Shown piece after piece: positions 1 to 8,509 of a stretch of 64,000 nucleotides of DNA. Below the pieces are notes generated by a model. The model was not told the DNA's origin and made no database searches. It saw only the letters and a list, made by a program, of their open reading frames with translations. Source of the DNA: Chitinophagaceae bacterium PMP191F (GTDB lineage: Bacteria; Bacteroidota; Bacteroidia; Chitinophagales; Chitinophagaceae); assembly GCA_001302245.1 (NCBI GenBank), contig LGYU01000016.1, positions 434,001 to 498,000 of the forward strand, given 5' to 3'. The position numbers and the translations under genes were made by a program. Numbering within the stretch: position 1 is the first letter of the stretch; every line of letters begins with the position of its first letter.

Positions 1-160
1 AGGCTGGACCAATCATCATTCCATTATAGAAAAAGATGGTAAATGGTACCTGTTCTATCACGATGTACAACTGAGTGGCAAAACACACCTGCGTAACGTG
101 AAAGTAACTGAACTGCATTATAACGATGACGGTACCATCCAGACCGTTACAGCCCGCTAA
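1..160 (+). CDS. C-terminal fragment of a GH43-like glycosidase
   Basis: The reading frame is open from base 2 to the TAA at 158-160, giving 52 residues of a protein whose start lies left of the window. The fragment contains N-H-H-S, then G-K-W-Y-L-F-Y-H, which is the typical last blade signature of the five-bladed propeller of GH43 arabinofuranosidases and xylosidases. The family call rests on this short stretch only; substrate cannot be read. A terminator-like hairpin follows at 181-221. Confidence 0.6.
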   Translation, partial: GWTNHHSIIEKDGKWYLFYHDVQLSGKTHLRNVKVTELHYNDDGTIQTVTAR

Positions 161-180
161 ACACATAAAAGAATTGAACA

Positions 181-221
181 AAAGGCTTTACTGTCCTGGC
201 AACTCAGGCGGCAAAGCCTTT
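181..221 (+). terminator. Hairpin downstream of the GH43-like gene
   Basis: Nine-base arms AAAGGCTTT (181-189) and AAAGCCTTT (213-221) pair perfectly, with a second small stem (CCTG/CAGG) in the loop. The following T-run is weak, so termination is plausible, not certain. Confidence 0.45.
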
Positions 222-326
222 GTTACAGATAAGCATACCGGGCGTATGTAGCAGAAAAACGCCGCTTTATGGCTGTATTTTACCATCTATGTGCTTTGTG
301 CCACGATATGTTTTTGCTTTGCCGGT

Positions 327-461
327 ATGAAACAGGTCTGGTATCAGAAAAAATGGGTCATGGTGCTGACACATGCAGCACTATGGATCGCCCTGTTCTC
401 GCTGCCCTTTTTATTACGTCCGTACAATGAAAAACAGGATGGATGCTCGCTAAGTCGCTGA
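327..461 (+). pseudogene. Truncated LytS-type sensor kinase start
   Basis: From the ATG at 327 a 44-codon frame reads M-K-Q-V-W-Y-Q-K-K-W, then a hydrophobic segment H-A-A-L-W-I-A-L-F-S-L-P-F-L-L-R-P, and stops at TGA 459-461. This matches how many Bacteroidota His_kinase (PF06580) membrane sensors begin: a short basic N-terminus, then a first transmembrane helix ending in P-[FY]-L-L-R-P. A promoter-like sequence lies just upstream. The frame ends inside the dispersed repeat at 442-483 and no kinase domain follows, so it looks like a gene cut off by repeat-associated deletion. The family assignment is by resemblance only. Confidence 0.4.
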
Positions 462-483
462 GACGCTATACAGTGTTTGCTCG
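442..483. repeat. 42-base dispersed repeat, copy 1
   Basis: Matches 59759-59800 at 36 of 42 bases in the same orientation. It contains an 8-9-base periodic core (CGCTAAGT / CGCTGAGA / CGCTATA). Both copies are intergenic. Confidence 0.7.
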
Positions 484-623
484 CAGCTAAGAGCCTGACA
501 GCTAATTCCTGATAATTCCGTTTGAAGGGCAAGTACTTCCTGCCGTTCTCACATTGATTCCCTGCTTTTTACTATTTTTAGCACCGCCATTATCATTTAG
601 CCTAAGACAATCAACACCCGTGT

Positions 624-1826
624 ATGAAACGGATCCTGCCCACAATTGTGGTTGCGCAGTTTTTATGTACTTCCCTTTGGTTTGCCGGCAACGCCATTAT
701 GCCTGACATTGTACAGCAATTTAAACTGACACCCGGTTGGCTGGCACATCTTACCAGCAGTGTTCAGTTTGGATTTATCAGCGGCACATTCATATTTGCC
801 TTGCTCAGTATTGCCGATCGCTTCTCTCCTTCCCGCGTTTTTATGATCAGTGCCATACTGGCTGCCTGTTGTAATTTCTGTATCAGTTACCCGCATATAG
901 ATACCACCAGGTTGTTGTTGTTCCGTTTTCTCACAGGATTCTTCCTGGCGGGTATTTACCCGATAGGCATGAAGATAGCTGCTGATCATTATGAACAGGG
1001 GCTTGGAAAATCGCTTGGCTTTTTAGTAGGCGCTTTGGTGATCGGCACAGCATTTCCGCACCTGCTGAAAAGTATGATTGCAGGCATGCCATGGAGATAT
1101 GTACTCTACTATACTTCATTACTGTCCATTGCAGGCGGATTATTACTGGTAGTATTGGTACCCGATGGTCCTTACCGTAAAAAAGCAGCAGGTATTAAGT
1201 TCAGTGCGTTGACAGATGGTTTCTCCAACCGCAGGTTCCGTGCAGCAGCTTTTGGCTATTTTGGTCACATGTGGGAACTGTATGCTTTCTGGGTCTTTGT
1301 ACCCGTTATGTTATCTGCTTACAATAGTCATCATGCAGCACACCCTGTCAATGTACCATTACTATCTTTCCTCATCATTGCTTCCGGCAGCATTGCCTGT
1401 ATATTGAGTGGTTTTATTGCCGTGAATGCAGGCACCAAACGTACAGCTACCATTGCCTTACTGGCATCCTGTCTCTGCTGTATCCTGTCACCATTGTTGT
1501 TACAAAGTCAATCACCGGTAATGCTGGTCATATTCCTGTTCTGCTGGGGCATGACGGTTATTGCAGATTCTCCCTTATTCTCTACACTGGTAGCACAAAA
1601 TGCACCTGCCGTATCCAAAGGCACTTCCCTGACCATTGTAAACTGTATTGGCTTTGCCATTACCATCATCAGCATACAATTGCTCAATGCACTGATCAAT
1701 GAAAAAAATGTACAGTATATTTTTATGATACTTGCTGCCGGACCTGTATTCGGACTAATATCGCTATGGAAGGAAAAAGAGATTGTTCGTGCCGGTATGG
1801 TACCAGGTAGTCATCAACAGAACTGA
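624..1826 (+). CDS. MFS transporter
   Basis: A 400-residue polytopic membrane protein with about 12 hydrophobic segments, the size of a typical major facilitator. It starts at an ATG with an N-terminal first helix (VVAQFLCTSLWFAGNAIMPD), followed by a second helix and a central cytoplasmic loop near residues 185-200 (PDGPYRKKAAG). The R-F-L-T-G-F-F-L-A-G-I-Y-P motif is the family motif in helix 4. Substrate is not readable; similar proteins are annotated as cyanate or drug-like MFS permeases. It converges on the Bcr/CflA gene with only 18 bases between the stops. Confidence 0.8.
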   Translation: MKRILPTIVVAQFLCTSLWFAGNAIMPDIVQQFKLTPGWLAHLTSSVQFGFISGTFIFALLSIADRFSPSRVFMISAILAACCNFCISYPHIDTTRLLLFRFLTGFFLAGIYPIGMKIAADHYEQGLGKSLGFLVGALVIGTAFPHLLKSMIAGMPWRYVLYYTSLLSIAGGLLLVVLVPDGPYRKKAAGIKFSALTDGFSNRRFRAAAFGYFGHMWELYAFWVFVPVMLSAYNSHHAAHPVNVPLLSFLIIASGSIACILSGFIAVNAGTKRTATIALLASCLCCILSPLLLQSQSPVMLVIFLFCWGMTVIADSPLFSTLVAQNAPAVSKGTSLTIVNCIGFAITIISIQLLNALINEKNVQYIFMILAAGPVFGLISLWKEKEIVRAGMVPGSHQQN

Positions 1827-1844
1827 TTCATAAAATTTTCACTT

Positions 1845-3071
1845 TTAGTGCACCACACCCTGTGCTGTGGAGCCTGCCTCTACTTTATTCCTGATGCGGG
1901 AACCACCGGCAAACAAAATGATCAGCGCCGCAAATGAAGTCACCGCCATAATAGCGGCCATCGGTACTGCTGATTGTACTTTGAAAAAGCTTACTATGAC
2001 AGACGCCACTGTTCCAATGGTCATCTGAAAAGCACCCAGCAGCGCTGCTGCTGTACCGGCATTCCTTTCAAACGGTGCCAGCGACAATGCCGATGTATTG
2101 GGATTGGCAATGCCGATACAACACAAAATGGCAAAGATCATAACAATGGTACCCACAATGCCCAACTGGTTGCCGGTAGCTGCAATGACAAAAACAAGAC
2201 TGAATGCCGACATACAGATCAGAGTAACCTTTACCACCTGTTCACTCTTATATCGTTTCATCAGCAGGTTGTTCAGTTGGCTGGCCCCGATAAAGCCTAC
2301 CGACAGCAATGCGAAGATCCATCCGTATACCTGCGGACTTACCTTATACACATTCATGAACACCATAGGAGAAGTGGATAGGTAAGCAAACAGCCCCGAA
2401 AAAGCTACTGCGCCGCACAATGCATACGTATAAAACCGGGGTACTGTCAGCACTGAAATAAAATTGCGGATAATAGGCGCCGGTTTCAGCGAAAAGGAAG
2501 GATCGGGCTGATAACTCTCCGGCAGGAAGAAGATTACCGCCAGTAATATCAATGTTGCAATGACAGCCAGTATAATAAAAATGATCTGCCATCCCCAATG
2601 TGCTGTTACAAATCCACCAACAGTAGGCGCAATCATGGGTGATACGCCCAACACCAGTATCAGCAAGGCAAACACACGTGCATTATCCTTTACCGGGAAA
2701 ATGTCACGTACCATAGCCATAGCAGCCACACCTGCAGCACAACTGCCTATTGCCTGTATACAACGCAATACGATCAGTTGCTCAATAGAGGTTACCGCAA
2801 AACATCCTACTGAGGCCAGGATATACACTGCAAGCCCGGCATACAAGGGCTTTTTACGTCCATACCTGTCCAGTAAAGGTCCATACAGCAATTGTCCTGC
2901 AGAAATGCCGATAAAAAAACCGGATAGCGACAACGCCACCTGCTCTACAGAGGTATGCAGTGAGTGCGCAATAGCCGGGAAACCGGGCAGATACATATCA
3001 ATGGAAAAGGGACCGATAGCAGTGAGCGATCCAAGGATAAGGATCAGGAAGAAATAACGTTGTCTGGTCAT
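1845..3071 (-). CDS. Bcr/CflA family multidrug efflux MFS transporter
   Basis: A 408-residue, 12-helix transporter. The start (TAIGPFSIDMYLPGFPAIA), motif A-like loop (LLDRYGRKKPLYAG, about residues 65-78) and helix 4 (RCIQAIGSCAAGVAAMAMVR) are characteristic of the DHA1 Bcr/CflA subfamily, which exports bicyclomycin, chloramphenicol-like drugs or sulfonamides through proton antiport. Length is normal. It is monocistronic and convergent with the preceding MFS gene. Its actual drug range cannot be told from sequence. Confidence 0.88.
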   Translation of the reverse strand: MTRQRYFFLILILGSLTAIGPFSIDMYLPGFPAIAHSLHTSVEQVALSLSGFFIGISAGQLLYGPLLDRYGRKKPLYAGLAVYILASVGCFAVTSIEQLIVLRCIQAIGSCAAGVAAMAMVRDIFPVKDNARVFALLILVLGVSPMIAPTVGGFVTAHWGWQIIFIILAVIATLILLAVIFFLPESYQPDPSFSLKPAPIIRNFISVLTVPRFYTYALCGAVAFSGLFAYLSTSPMVFMNVYKVSPQVYGWIFALLSVGFIGASQLNNLLMKRYKSEQVVKVTLICMSAFSLVFVIAATGNQLGIVGTIVMIFAILCCIGIANPNTSALSLAPFERNAGTAAALLGAFQMTIGTVASVIVSFFKVQSAVPMAAIMAVTSFAALIILFAGGSRIRNKVEAGSTAQGVVH

Positions 3072-3317
3072 ACGCTCACAATAACATTTATGTATTCAGA
3101 AGGTTCAAAGATATAGAATTGTAATACGCTATATTTAACAATCATCACATTCAGCCACCCCGTCATTTTAACCAGGCCAGCAGCAAGTTGCCTGAAAAGC
3201 ATGTAATGGCAAAGGGATAAATCCGGGATGCAATATTCAACCACGCCGGATAGAAGTGGAACAGATAATTCAATAATCCGGCAAAGGGCTGTTATATTTA
3301 CATGTATGCTGCATTAT

Positions 3318-4343
3318 ATGAAACATACCATAATATTTCTATCAGCCTGGGTACTCTGTCCGCTTGCCAATGCCCAAACACAACAGGTAAGCTTTGTACA
3401 GCACACCAACACGCAAACAACAGATGTACTGATCGGTGGTAAATTGTTTACGAGTTTTCTATACTCCGGGCAACTGGAAAAACCGGTACTATCACCCATT
3501 ATCGCTGCAAATGGCAGTACTGTTACCAGGGGATTTCCATTGGCACCACGCAATGGTGAAAGAACCGACCACCCGCATCATGTTGGTCTCTGGTTCAACT
3601 ATGAAAATGTAAACGGACTGGATTTCTGGAACAACTCCTACAATATTCCCGCCGCCAATAAAGCAAAATATGGATGGATAAGAAATGTGCAGCTTGAAAA
3701 AGTTCAAAATGGTAAAACAGGCATACTCAGCTATCACGCCAATTGGGAGAACCAGGCAGGAAAAGTATTACTGCAGGAACAAACCCGTCTTATTTTCAGC
3801 GGAACGGCCAGCAGCAGAACCATAGACCGTATTACCACTTTAACAGCCCGGCAGGACACTGTGTACTTTAAAGATATTAAAGATGGTTTACTAGGTATCA
3901 GGGTAGCTACAGAGCTGGAAATGCCTTCGGATAAAGAAGCAGAGTTTACCGATAGCACAGGCAAACGCAGTAAACATGCTGCTACCGGCAATGGCGCCAA
4001 TGGCAACTATCTCAGCAGTGCGGGTAAACAGGGAAATGACGTATGGGGCACAAGAGGTAACTGGTGTATGCTGTCTGCTGTTAAAGATGGACAACCTGTT
4101 TCCATTGCTATTATTGATCACCCAAAAAATCCCGGTTATCCTACCTACTGGCATGCGCGCGACTATGGCTTGTTTGCAGCCAATCCACTGGGACAATATA
4201 TCTTCAGCAATGGTAAAGAACAATTAGGTCTTACACTCTCCCCCGGGCAATCTGTTACGTTCCGTTTCCGAGTAGTCATTACCTCGGGGCAAACTATTAC
4301 CGCCAAAGACCTGGACAAAGCAGCCGTGGCATTTGCAAAGTAA
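3318..4343 (+). CDS. Secreted DUF6807 (PmoA-like) family protein
   Basis: I chose the ATG at 3318 because it directly precedes a good Sec signal peptide (MKHTIIFLSAWVLCPLANAQ, cleavage after ANA); the frame extends upstream to 3228 but that part has no signal character. The mature part has the conserved N-G-E-R-T-D-H-P-H-H-V-G-L-W-F block and the later DHPKNPGYPTYWHARDYGLF block of the family annotated DUF6807/PmoA in Bacteroidota and Planctomycetes. The His-rich block could bind a metal. Members often sit near glycan or sugar-oxidation genes, but biochemical function is not established. It stands alone here. Confidence 0.8.
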   Translation: MKHTIIFLSAWVLCPLANAQTQQVSFVQHTNTQTTDVLIGGKLFTSFLYSGQLEKPVLSPIIAANGSTVTRGFPLAPRNGERTDHPHHVGLWFNYENVNGLDFWNNSYNIPAANKAKYGWIRNVQLEKVQNGKTGILSYHANWENQAGKVLLQEQTRLIFSGTASSRTIDRITTLTARQDTVYFKDIKDGLLGIRVATELEMPSDKEAEFTDSTGKRSKHAATGNGANGNYLSSAGKQGNDVWGTRGNWCMLSAVKDGQPVSIAIIDHPKNPGYPTYWHARDYGLFAANPLGQYIFSNGKEQLGLTLSPGQSVTFRFRVVITSGQTITAKDLDKAAVAFAK

Positions 4344-4402
4344 ACAGCATACATATTTTTTTATAATAAACGGCCTGTGGAATGGCTTTGTAATCATCAT
4401 GA

Positions 4403-4588
4403 AAACATTCTCCCGGTAAAACGGTGTTCCTGCTGTACTGCGAAAACAGATTTAAGGACGATACTGCTTTTCTGAAACAGACATATGAAGGTGTTGCCTC
4501 ACTGATAACAGAACGCGGCTTTATTAAAATGAAGGAATTTGATACACACCTGCTGGAGTTGTACAAAAAAAGTGCAGACAAAACATAG
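4403..4588 (+). pseudogene. Possible C-terminal gene remnant
   Basis: A frame open from 4403 to TAG 4586-4588 encodes about 61 residues with protein-like composition (FLKQTYEGVASLITERGFIK followed by a Leu/Lys helix) but has no ATG at its beginning. It may be the tail of a decayed gene or a short gene using GTG at 4424. I do not recognise a family. The rest of 4344-4674 shows no gene. Confidence 0.2.
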
Positions 4589-4642
4589 AGCTGATGTATC
4601 CTGCCCTGCTACAATGGTGCGCAGCACAATAATATTGCAAAA

Positions 4643-4671
4643 CAACCTGCGGGGCGCAGCCATGGCGGTTG
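4643..4671. terminator. Weak bidirectional hairpin
   Basis: Outer arms CAACC (4643-4647) and GGTTG (4667-4671) enclose a CTGCG/CGCAG stem; T-rich sequence follows on the plus side. It lies just past the stop of the minus-strand EF-Tu-like gene. Confidence 0.25.
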
Positions 4672-4674
4672 CTT

Positions 4675-5262
4675 TTATTGTTTTAATACCAGGTTGGTAA
4701 TTTCCACCAATTCTCCGTGTGCAATGAGGCGCAAGGCTTCAAACAATTCAAAACGTTGTCCTGCCGCCAGCGATTTACGAAAAGGGCTTTTGGAAAGGAT
4801 GCGCATTTCAGCTACAGCCGTTTCACCCGGAAACACATTGTCCCTATCTACAAACAACTGCTCGCAGGAAGTCAGTTCTTCCCTTCCGTCAAACTTGATC
4901 AAGGGCTTGTAACCGGAAGCTGCCATGCCCTTACGCCCGCCCTGCTCTGTAGTAAGATAAGTTACGGTAGCAATAAAATCAGGAGTTCCTTTATTCACTT
5001 TATCAATATTCACTACCATGGGTTTGGTTCCCTGCTGATAGTGCAAAAAAAATGGTTCCTTTTCCAACTGTTGTTTCATCTTTCCGTTCTCATACTGAAG
5101 CCGGATATTTTTCACTTCTGCCGGATTGTAAGAATAATCCGTTTCCTGCAGTGATTCTATCTGCTGTATCCATTTTCCAATTGCGGCTTGTATGTCACCG
5201 GCATGTACGGTGTGACTATACACTCCATCTTTTTCCATTCTGAATAAAAATGTCTGTATCAT
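4675..5262 (-). CDS. Protein with EF-Tu-like C-terminal beta-barrel
   Basis: About 195 residues from the ATG at 5262 (an upstream ATG at 5310 would add 16 polar residues). The C-terminal half reads F-I-A-T-V-T-Y-L-T-T-E-Q-G-G-R, then G-Y-K-P-L-I-K-F-D-G, V-F-P-G-E-T-A-V-A-E-M-R-I-L-S and FELFEALRLIAHGELVEI. This pattern resembles domain III of elongation factor Tu, but there is no GTPase domain. The N-terminal 90 residues look like a small alpha/beta domain that I do not recognise; stand-alone proteins of this type exist in Bacteroidota without assigned function. It is likely cytoplasmic and monocistronic. Confidence 0.65.
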   Translation of the reverse strand: MIQTFLFRMEKDGVYSHTVHAGDIQAAIGKWIQQIESLQETDYSYNPAEVKNIRLQYENGKMKQQLEKEPFFLHYQQGTKPMVVNIDKVNKGTPDFIATVTYLTTEQGGRKGMAASGYKPLIKFDGREELTSCEQLFVDRDNVFPGETAVAEMRILSKSPFRKSLAAGQRFELFEALRLIAHGELVEITNLVLKQ

Positions 5263-5604
5263 AAAGCGTTTATCTGTCTGTTCGCCTGAGATCTCTTCTT
5301 TGCCGGTCATGTATCCTTTTCACCGCATTAAAATACGCAAAAAACACTTTTTATCATAAGAGAAACCTATAAGTTAACAATTACACTTCCGGTTTCATTA
5401 CTATATGATACAGAAATATGAATTACAGCACAATACAGGATAGTATTTTATTTATATTATCCCTTCGCAAGCAGGATAAAACAGGATGGTTATTTAAACA
5501 ACTCTTTTAGCTTTAGTATACTAACAGCAGGGTTGCTGCCCTGCCGGCAATAAAGTATATTCGGTTTCACGTCAGTTGTTCATTAACCCACAATATTGTT
5601 TGCC

Positions 5605-8307
5605 ATGCTCAGGAAATTGCTGCTTTTGACGATCGTATCCGGAATTGTCTTTCCTTTTTATAGTACAGCACAACTAACGGTGCGGCAACTTACCTGCAAT
5701 TACCAGGTAAACCCCATTGGCCTTGACGACCTTCATCCGCAACTGAGCTGGATACTGGATGCTTCCGGCAGTAATATTATGCAGACCGCTTATGAACTAC
5801 GGGTAGGCACCGATGCACATGCATTGACAAAAGGCAGATCATTGGTATGGAATACGGGCAGAATCAGTTCAGCTCAATCCGTGCAAATAGCTTACCGGGG
5901 CACACCATTGATAGCCGGTCAGCAATATTACTGGCAGGTAAGAGTATGGGATAACCAGCAGCACGCTTCCGCATGGAGCACCGTTAACAGTTGGGAAACA
6001 GGTTTACTGACCGCTGCCGACTGGAAAGCAAAATGGATCGCACCACATGACACCACCGGCGGAAAGATCATTCCCTGCCCGCTTTTTCGTAAGCATTTTA
6101 CCTTAACAAAGAATATTAAAAATGCAAGATTGTATATTACCGCACATGGTTTGTACGAAGCCTACCTGAATGGCCAACGCATAGGCAATGATTATTTTCG
6201 TCCGGGTTGGACAAGTTATGCCAAACGTCTTCAGTACCAGGTGTACGATGTAACCACTTTACTGAAAAAAGGAGCCAATGCAACCGGGGCCATTGTAGGA
6301 GATGGATGGTACCGGGGCAATATGGGCTTCAGCAATAAACGGAACTTATATGGCAAAGAACCCGAGCTTCTTTTTCAACTGCATGTAAACTATACTGATG
6401 GCAGCAGCGAGCAGATCGTTTCTGACGGTTCATGGAAATGCAGTTTAAACGGACCGGTTCTCACGTCTGATATTTACAACGGTGAAGTATATGATGCCCG
6501 CAGGGAAATAACAGGCTGGACAACCGCTGCATTTAATGATGCAGCCTGGCCAACAGTAACAGAAAGTAAAGCAGGTACAGTCAACCTGGTGGCACAACAA
6601 GGTCCTTCGGTGACCAAACATGAACATTTTAAACCCATCAAAATATTTACCACTCCCAAAGGTGAAATGGTTGCAGATTTTGGCCAAAACCTTACAGGAT
6701 GGGTACAATTGCATGTAACAGGAAAAGCAGGTGACACCATTACCCTGCACCATGCAGAAGTACTGGACGCTGCCGGCAATTTTTATACAGAAAATCTACG
6801 GGCAGCCAAACAGGAAACCAGGTTTATTTTAAAAGGTGGGCAACAGGAAGAACTGGAACCGCATTTTACTTTCCAGGGTTTTCGCTATGTGCGCATTACC
6901 GGTTATAAGCCAGACAGCAATGCACTGACTGCTGTTGCCATGTATTCAGACATGACACCATCCGGAAGTTTTACCTGCTCCAATCCACTGATCAACCAGT
7001 TACAACACAATATTCAGTGGGGACAGAAAGGGAATTTCCTGGATATCCCTACCGACTGTCCGCAACGTGATGAACGACTTGGCTGGACAGGTGATGCACA
7101 GGTATTTTTTAATACAGCGGCCTTTAATATGGATGTGACCGGCTTTTTCGGTAAGTGGTTGCTGGATCTGCAGGCAGACCAGGATGCGGAAGGCAATGTT
7201 CCTTCCGTAATACCGGATTGCCTGAGATCATTCTTAAAAGGTTCTGCAGGCTGGGGTGATGTAGCCACTATTATTCCCTGGAATTATTATGTGGTGTATG
7301 GCGATACTACTTTACTGCAACGTCAGTATAACAGCATGAAAGCATGGGTGGATCATCTGCATGCCATCAGCAAAAACAATTTATGGAACAGTGGTGCGCA
7401 TTACGGTGACTGGCTGTTCTTTTCACCCGATGATGACAATGACGGCAGGGCTGCTATTACCGATAAATTCCTGATTGCACAGGCTTTCTATGCCTGCTCC
7501 ATGCAGAACCTGGTCAATGCGGCAAAAGTGCTGAGCAATGATGCTGACGTTAAAACGTACTCTGTATTGCTGGATTCTGTGAAACAAGCTTTTCAAAATG
7601 AATATACAACTCCCGGCGGGCGATTGGTATCCAGTACCCAGACAGCATACGTACTGGCACTGAACTTTGATCTGTTGCCCGAAAAAATGCGAAGTGCTGC
7701 GGCCAAACGGCTTGTTGATAATATCGCAGCCTATGGCAATCATCTTACCACAGGTTTTCTGGGCACGCCCTATCTCTGTCATGTATTAACCCGTTTTGGT
7801 TATACCGACGTAGCATACAAACTGTTGTTACAGGAAACCTTTCCTTCCTGGCTGTATCCTGTAAAGAAAGGTGCTACCACCATCTGGGAACGCTGGAACG
7901 GTATTAAACCCAACGGTTCGTTTCAGAATGCCGGCATGAACTCCTTTAACCATTATGCATATGGTGCTATTGGCGACTGGATGTATAAAACAGTGGCAGG
8001 TATTAATCCCGATCAGCAGCAGCCGGGTTACAAACATATCATCATTGCTCCCAAACCAGGCGGTGGCCTTACCTCCGCAGGTGCCACTTATCAAAGTCTG
8101 TACGGGGTAATCAAAAGCAACTGGACGATCAAAGATGGAAAATTGTTGCTGGATATTATGATACCCTGCAATACCAATGCTACTTTAATATTGCCTGATG
8201 CTCCCAATGCAGTGAATGATGGCAGCATGCAGCGTAACGGGAAAGACCTGCAGAAAAAGCTGGGTTCCGGTACCTATCATTATGAATATGCTTTTGTTCA
8301 ACCATAA
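5605..8307 (+). CDS. Secreted GH78 alpha-L-rhamnosidase
   Basis: A 900-residue enzyme with signal peptide (MLRKLLLLTIVSGIVFPFYS, Ala-Gln next). The ATG at 5605 is preferred over the in-frame TTG at 5596. Order: Ig-like N-terminal domain, rhamnosidase N-terminal lectin-like domain (YEAYLNGQRIGNDYFRPGWT), concanavalin-like domain, (alpha/alpha)6 catalytic barrel and C-terminal beta-domain. The catalytic-region motif D-C-P-Q-R-D-E-R-L-G-W lies near residues 485-497. It should release terminal L-rhamnose from pectin side chains, glycolipids or flavonoids in the periplasm or outside. No SusC/SusD partner is adjacent. Confidence 0.9.
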   Translation: MLRKLLLLTIVSGIVFPFYSTAQLTVRQLTCNYQVNPIGLDDLHPQLSWILDASGSNIMQTAYELRVGTDAHALTKGRSLVWNTGRISSAQSVQIAYRGTPLIAGQQYYWQVRVWDNQQHASAWSTVNSWETGLLTAADWKAKWIAPHDTTGGKIIPCPLFRKHFTLTKNIKNARLYITAHGLYEAYLNGQRIGNDYFRPGWTSYAKRLQYQVYDVTTLLKKGANATGAIVGDGWYRGNMGFSNKRNLYGKEPELLFQLHVNYTDGSSEQIVSDGSWKCSLNGPVLTSDIYNGEVYDARREITGWTTAAFNDAAWPTVTESKAGTVNLVAQQGPSVTKHEHFKPIKIFTTPKGEMVADFGQNLTGWVQLHVTGKAGDTITLHHAEVLDAAGNFYTENLRAAKQETRFILKGGQQEELEPHFTFQGFRYVRITGYKPDSNALTAVAMYSDMTPSGSFTCSNPLINQLQHNIQWGQKGNFLDIPTDCPQRDERLGWTGDAQVFFNTAAFNMDVTGFFGKWLLDLQADQDAEGNVPSVIPDCLRSFLKGSAGWGDVATIIPWNYYVVYGDTTLLQRQYNSMKAWVDHLHAISKNNLWNSGAHYGDWLFFSPDDDNDGRAAITDKFLIAQAFYACSMQNLVNAAKVLSNDADVKTYSVLLDSVKQAFQNEYTTPGGRLVSSTQTAYVLALNFDLLPEKMRSAAAKRLVDNIAAYGNHLTTGFLGTPYLCHVLTRFGYTDVAYKLLLQETFPSWLYPVKKGATTIWERWNGIKPNGSFQNAGMNSFNHYAYGAIGDWMYKTVAGINPDQQQPGYKHIIIAPKPGGGLTSAGATYQSLYGVIKSNWTIKDGKLLLDIMIPCNTNATLILPDAPNAVNDGSMQRNGKDLQKKLGSGTYHYEYAFVQP

Positions 8308-8374
8308 TGTAACGCCCGGTCAATGTAGTGAATTTGTTAACCGGTAATAATTACGGAAGATTGTAAAAACAAAA

Positions 8375-8400
8375 AGGTCCCGCCCGTTTGGGCGAGACCT
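8375..8400 (-). terminator. Strong intrinsic terminator of the FAS1 operon
   Basis: Read on the minus strand, AGGTC-CGCCC-type arms around an AAAC loop form a GC-rich stem followed by TTTTTGTTTTT. It lies 110 bases past the stop of the IPT/NHL gene and so defines the 3' end of the long minus-strand operon. Confidence 0.8.
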
Positions 8401-8509
8401 CACCAATGCAAACTGCTCAACTAAAAGTTCCGTATCAGATGCATCATTTATACTTGGCTGTATAAAAGGGAATACAGAACGGGAAAAGTTACAGTTTTAC
8501 CGGCTACGC

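Larger units (their letters stand above)
161..623 (+). other. 463-base intergenic region with gene remnant
   Basis: Between the GH43-like stop and the MFS gene there is no intact gene. It holds the hairpin at 181-221, a promoter-like stretch (TTTGTG near 294, TATGTTTTTG near 307), a 44-codon sensor-kinase-like remnant (327-461) and one copy of a 42-base dispersed repeat (442-483). From 484 to 623 I see nothing else beyond AT-rich leader sequence. Confidence 0.5.

Noticed and set aside
1-160. GH43-like fragment as member of the xylan PUL
   Set aside because: It is on the plus strand and about 41 kb away from the PUL, so it belongs to another locus left of the window.
344-532. 62-codon minus-strand frame
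   Set aside because: Overlaps the kinase-like remnant and repeat; its shared I-A-S-Q-R-L peptide with 59655-59879 comes from translating the dispersed repeat, not from homologous proteins.
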